Source: Bifidobacteriaceae bacterium
Lineage (GTDB): Bacteria; Actinomycetota; Actinomycetes; Actinomycetales; WQXJ01
Assembly: GCA_031278675.1 (NCBI GenBank)
Contig: JAITJY010000026.1
Span: 1 to 7,311 of the forward strand
DNA length: 7,311 bases
Direction: 5' to 3'
The notes under the pieces were generated by a model. It was not told the DNA's origin, ran no database searches, and saw only the letters and a list, made by a program, of their open reading frames with translations. Position numbers and translations under genes: made by a program. How positions within the stretch are numbered: position 1 is the stretch's first letter; each line of letters begins with the position of its first letter. Positions 6,249 to 7,311 of the stretch are shown piece by piece.

Positions 6249-6460
6249 GCCGCAAGCCCTACCAGCGCAAGACTGGGTACAGGCCGCAGAACGAGCGGCG
6301 GCTCTACCTCAAGGTGGACTACCACGACCCGGTGGACATGAGCGCCCTGGCCGACGTGATCCTGATGCTCGCCCTCGCCCACGACGACGAGAACGGCCCA
6401 GAGCTTCGCGGCTTGGCACAGCAGTTCCCGTTCGCCCGTCCACCCCGGCAAGGGGCGTGA
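6245..6460 (+). CDS. Hypothetical protein, 71 aa, coupled to the ParB-like gene
   Basis: A small unrecognised protein. Its ATG overlaps the TGA of the ParB-like gene (ATGA, 6245-6248), and a purine-rich GAGAGCGAGGG lies just upstream, so coupled translation is likely. The first 20 residues are strongly basic (MSRKPYQRKTGYRPQNERR). They are followed by LYLKVDYHDPVDMSALADVI, a leucine-rich stretch and an acidic HDDENGPE segment. The mix of a basic N-terminus and a compact middle would suit a nucleic-acid-binding accessory protein, but nothing shows a specific role. Together with the ParB-like gene it forms a two-gene unit ahead of the serine recombinase. Confidence 0.58.
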   Translation: MSRKPYQRKTGYRPQNERRLYLKVDYHDPVDMSALADVILMLALAHDDENGPELRGLAQQFPFARPPRQGA

Positions 6461-6626
6461 TCGAGTAAGCTGAAGGCCAGTCGGGCGAAGACTATGCGGC
6501 TTGCGTTGAACGGCAGTCCAACGCACTGGGGCTCCCAGGTCATGCAGGAGCACAACACGAAGGAAACCCGCCGCCATCGGCGGGTGGAGACGCCCGACAG
6601 CCACTCGATCCTTCGTGAGGACTGCC
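6461..6626 (+). promoter_or_regulatory. Hairpin-rich leader of the serine recombinase
   Basis: These 166 bases lie between the 71-residue ORF and the recombinase start. They hold three stems: TGCGTTG/CAACGCA (6502-6508 and 6519-6525), CTGGG/CCCAG (6526-6538) and ACCCGCCG/CGGCGGGT (6566-6573 and 6578-6585). The last is very stable but has no T-run, so it is not a classic terminator. CGGG after the third stem could also pair with the downstream CCCG, giving an alternative fold. GAGG (6617-6620) is the recombinase ribosome binding site. The region could be an RNA control leader or contain the recombinase attachment site. Confidence 0.4.
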
Positions 6627-7311
6627 ATGCAAGCCGAACCCATCATCACTGACGGTCACGCCACCGCGATCACCTACCTGCGCGTCTCCACCACCGAACA
6701 GGCCCAGAAGGGCGGGGTGGCCGAGGGCTATTCGATCCCCGCCCAACGCGAGGCCAACCTGCGCAAGGCCGAGGCCCTCGACGCAGTGGTGGTGGCCGAG
6801 TTCGTGGACGCGGGTGAGTCCGCCCGCAAGGCCGACCGGCCCGCGCTGCGGAAGATGCTGGCCTACGTGCGCCAGCACCCCGTCATGTACTGCATCGTCC
6901 ACAAGGTTGACCGGCTCGCCCGCAACCGCGCCGACGACGTTGCCATCCACCTGGCACTGCAACAGGCCGGGGTCCAACTCGTCTCAACCACGGAGAACAT
7001 CGACGAGACCGCTTCCGGGATGCTGCTCCACGGGATCATGGCCTCGATTGCCGAGTTCTACTCGCGCAACCTGGCCACCGAATCCATCAAGGGGATGACC
7101 CAGAAGGCGAAGACCGGCGGCACGCCGACCAAGGCCCCGCTCGGCTACGTCAACGTCGGCGTGCGCGACGACGTTGGCCGCGAGGTCCGCACGGTCCAGA
7201 TTGACCCGGCCCGTGGGCCACTGGTGGCGTGGGCGTTCAAGGCGTTCGCCTCCGGCAACTGGACCGTCGCCCAGATGCACCGGGAGTTGACCAAACGCGG
7301 CCTCACTACCA
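6627..7311 (+). CDS. Large serine recombinase, N-terminal part (truncated by window end)
   Basis: The ATG at 6627, with GAGG 6 bases upstream, opens a frame that stays open for 228 codons to the end of the window. Residues about 14-155 are a resolvase/invertase catalytic domain: YLRVS with nucleophile S21, the Q40-R41 pair, the GESARKADRPAL segment (63-74) with the conserved DRP, VDRLARNR (94-101) with the catalytic DRLAR, and an E143...R147 helix. From about 169, KAPLGYVNVG starts the recombinase domain typical of large serine integrases, which carry a long C-terminal part with a zinc ribbon and coiled coil, here beyond the window. Such enzymes integrate and excise elements through a 5'-phosphoserine link at short att sites. 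It is the second integrase in the window and unrelated to the tyrosine type at 3357-4466. Confidence 0.92.
   Translation, partial: MQAEPIITDGHATAITYLRVSTTEQAQKGGVAEGYSIPAQREANLRKAEALDAVVVAEFVDAGESARKADRPALRKMLAYVRQHPVMYCIVHKVDRLARNRADDVAIHLALQQAGVQLVSTTENIDETASGMLLHGIMASIAEFYSRNLATESIKGMTQKAKTGGTPTKAPLGYVNVGVRDDVGREVRTVQIDPARGPLVAWAFKAFASGNWTVAQMHRELTKRGLTT

Noticed and set aside
5684..6649. Minus-strand 321-residue ORF
   Set aside because: Antisense to the ParB-like gene and the 71-residue ORF, with no recognisable motif.
6494..6652. Possible 52-residue leader peptide before the serine recombinase
   Set aside because: Open frame overlapping the recombinase start by 26 bases, but with a weak ribosome binding site, and its sequence is explained by the stems in the leader. 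Possible but not supported.

Overview
The window is high-GC DNA with the codon use, GTG/TTG starts and gene families of an actinobacterium. Almost everything recognisable belongs to mobile DNA: the first 41 codons of a MobF-type conjugative relaxase, a tyrosine recombinase with two partner genes, a ParB-like DNA-binding protein and the start of a large serine recombinase. I read it as part of an integrative or conjugative element, or as two elements side by side. I cannot name the genus.

Left part (1-4466), all on the minus strand. Reading in the direction of transcription, the genes are: tyrosine integrase (4466-3357), Cro/C1-type HTH protein (3360-3025), a 487-residue protein with three zinc ribbons and a tyrosine-recombinase-like C-terminus that lacks key catalytic residues (3028-1565), a 131-residue unknown protein (1568-1173), a TIGR02391/Ymh-type protein with an R-x4-H motif (1124-267), and the relaxase start (124 to beyond base 1). 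The first four genes are joined by three successive ATGA start/stop overlaps, so they are probably one translationally coupled operon.

Centre (4467-5141), about 675 bases with no convincing gene, between the divergent integrase and ParB-like genes. It holds a candidate integrase promoter and operator, and a cluster of five related 25-bp palindromes (4745-4955). Their ends are shared (CGGT...ACCG, best copies CGGTGTCG...CGACACCG), while their centres differ in base sequence yet stay largely self-complementary. This is the most unexplained structure in the window.

Right part (5142-7311), all on the plus strand. It contains the ParB-like gene (5142-6248), a 71-residue ORF joined to it by another ATGA overlap (6245-6460), a 166-base leader with three hairpins, and a large serine recombinase starting at 6627 and running off the end. 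The window therefore carries two unrelated site-specific recombinases plus a conjugative relaxase. A boundary between two elements could lie in the palindrome-rich centre.
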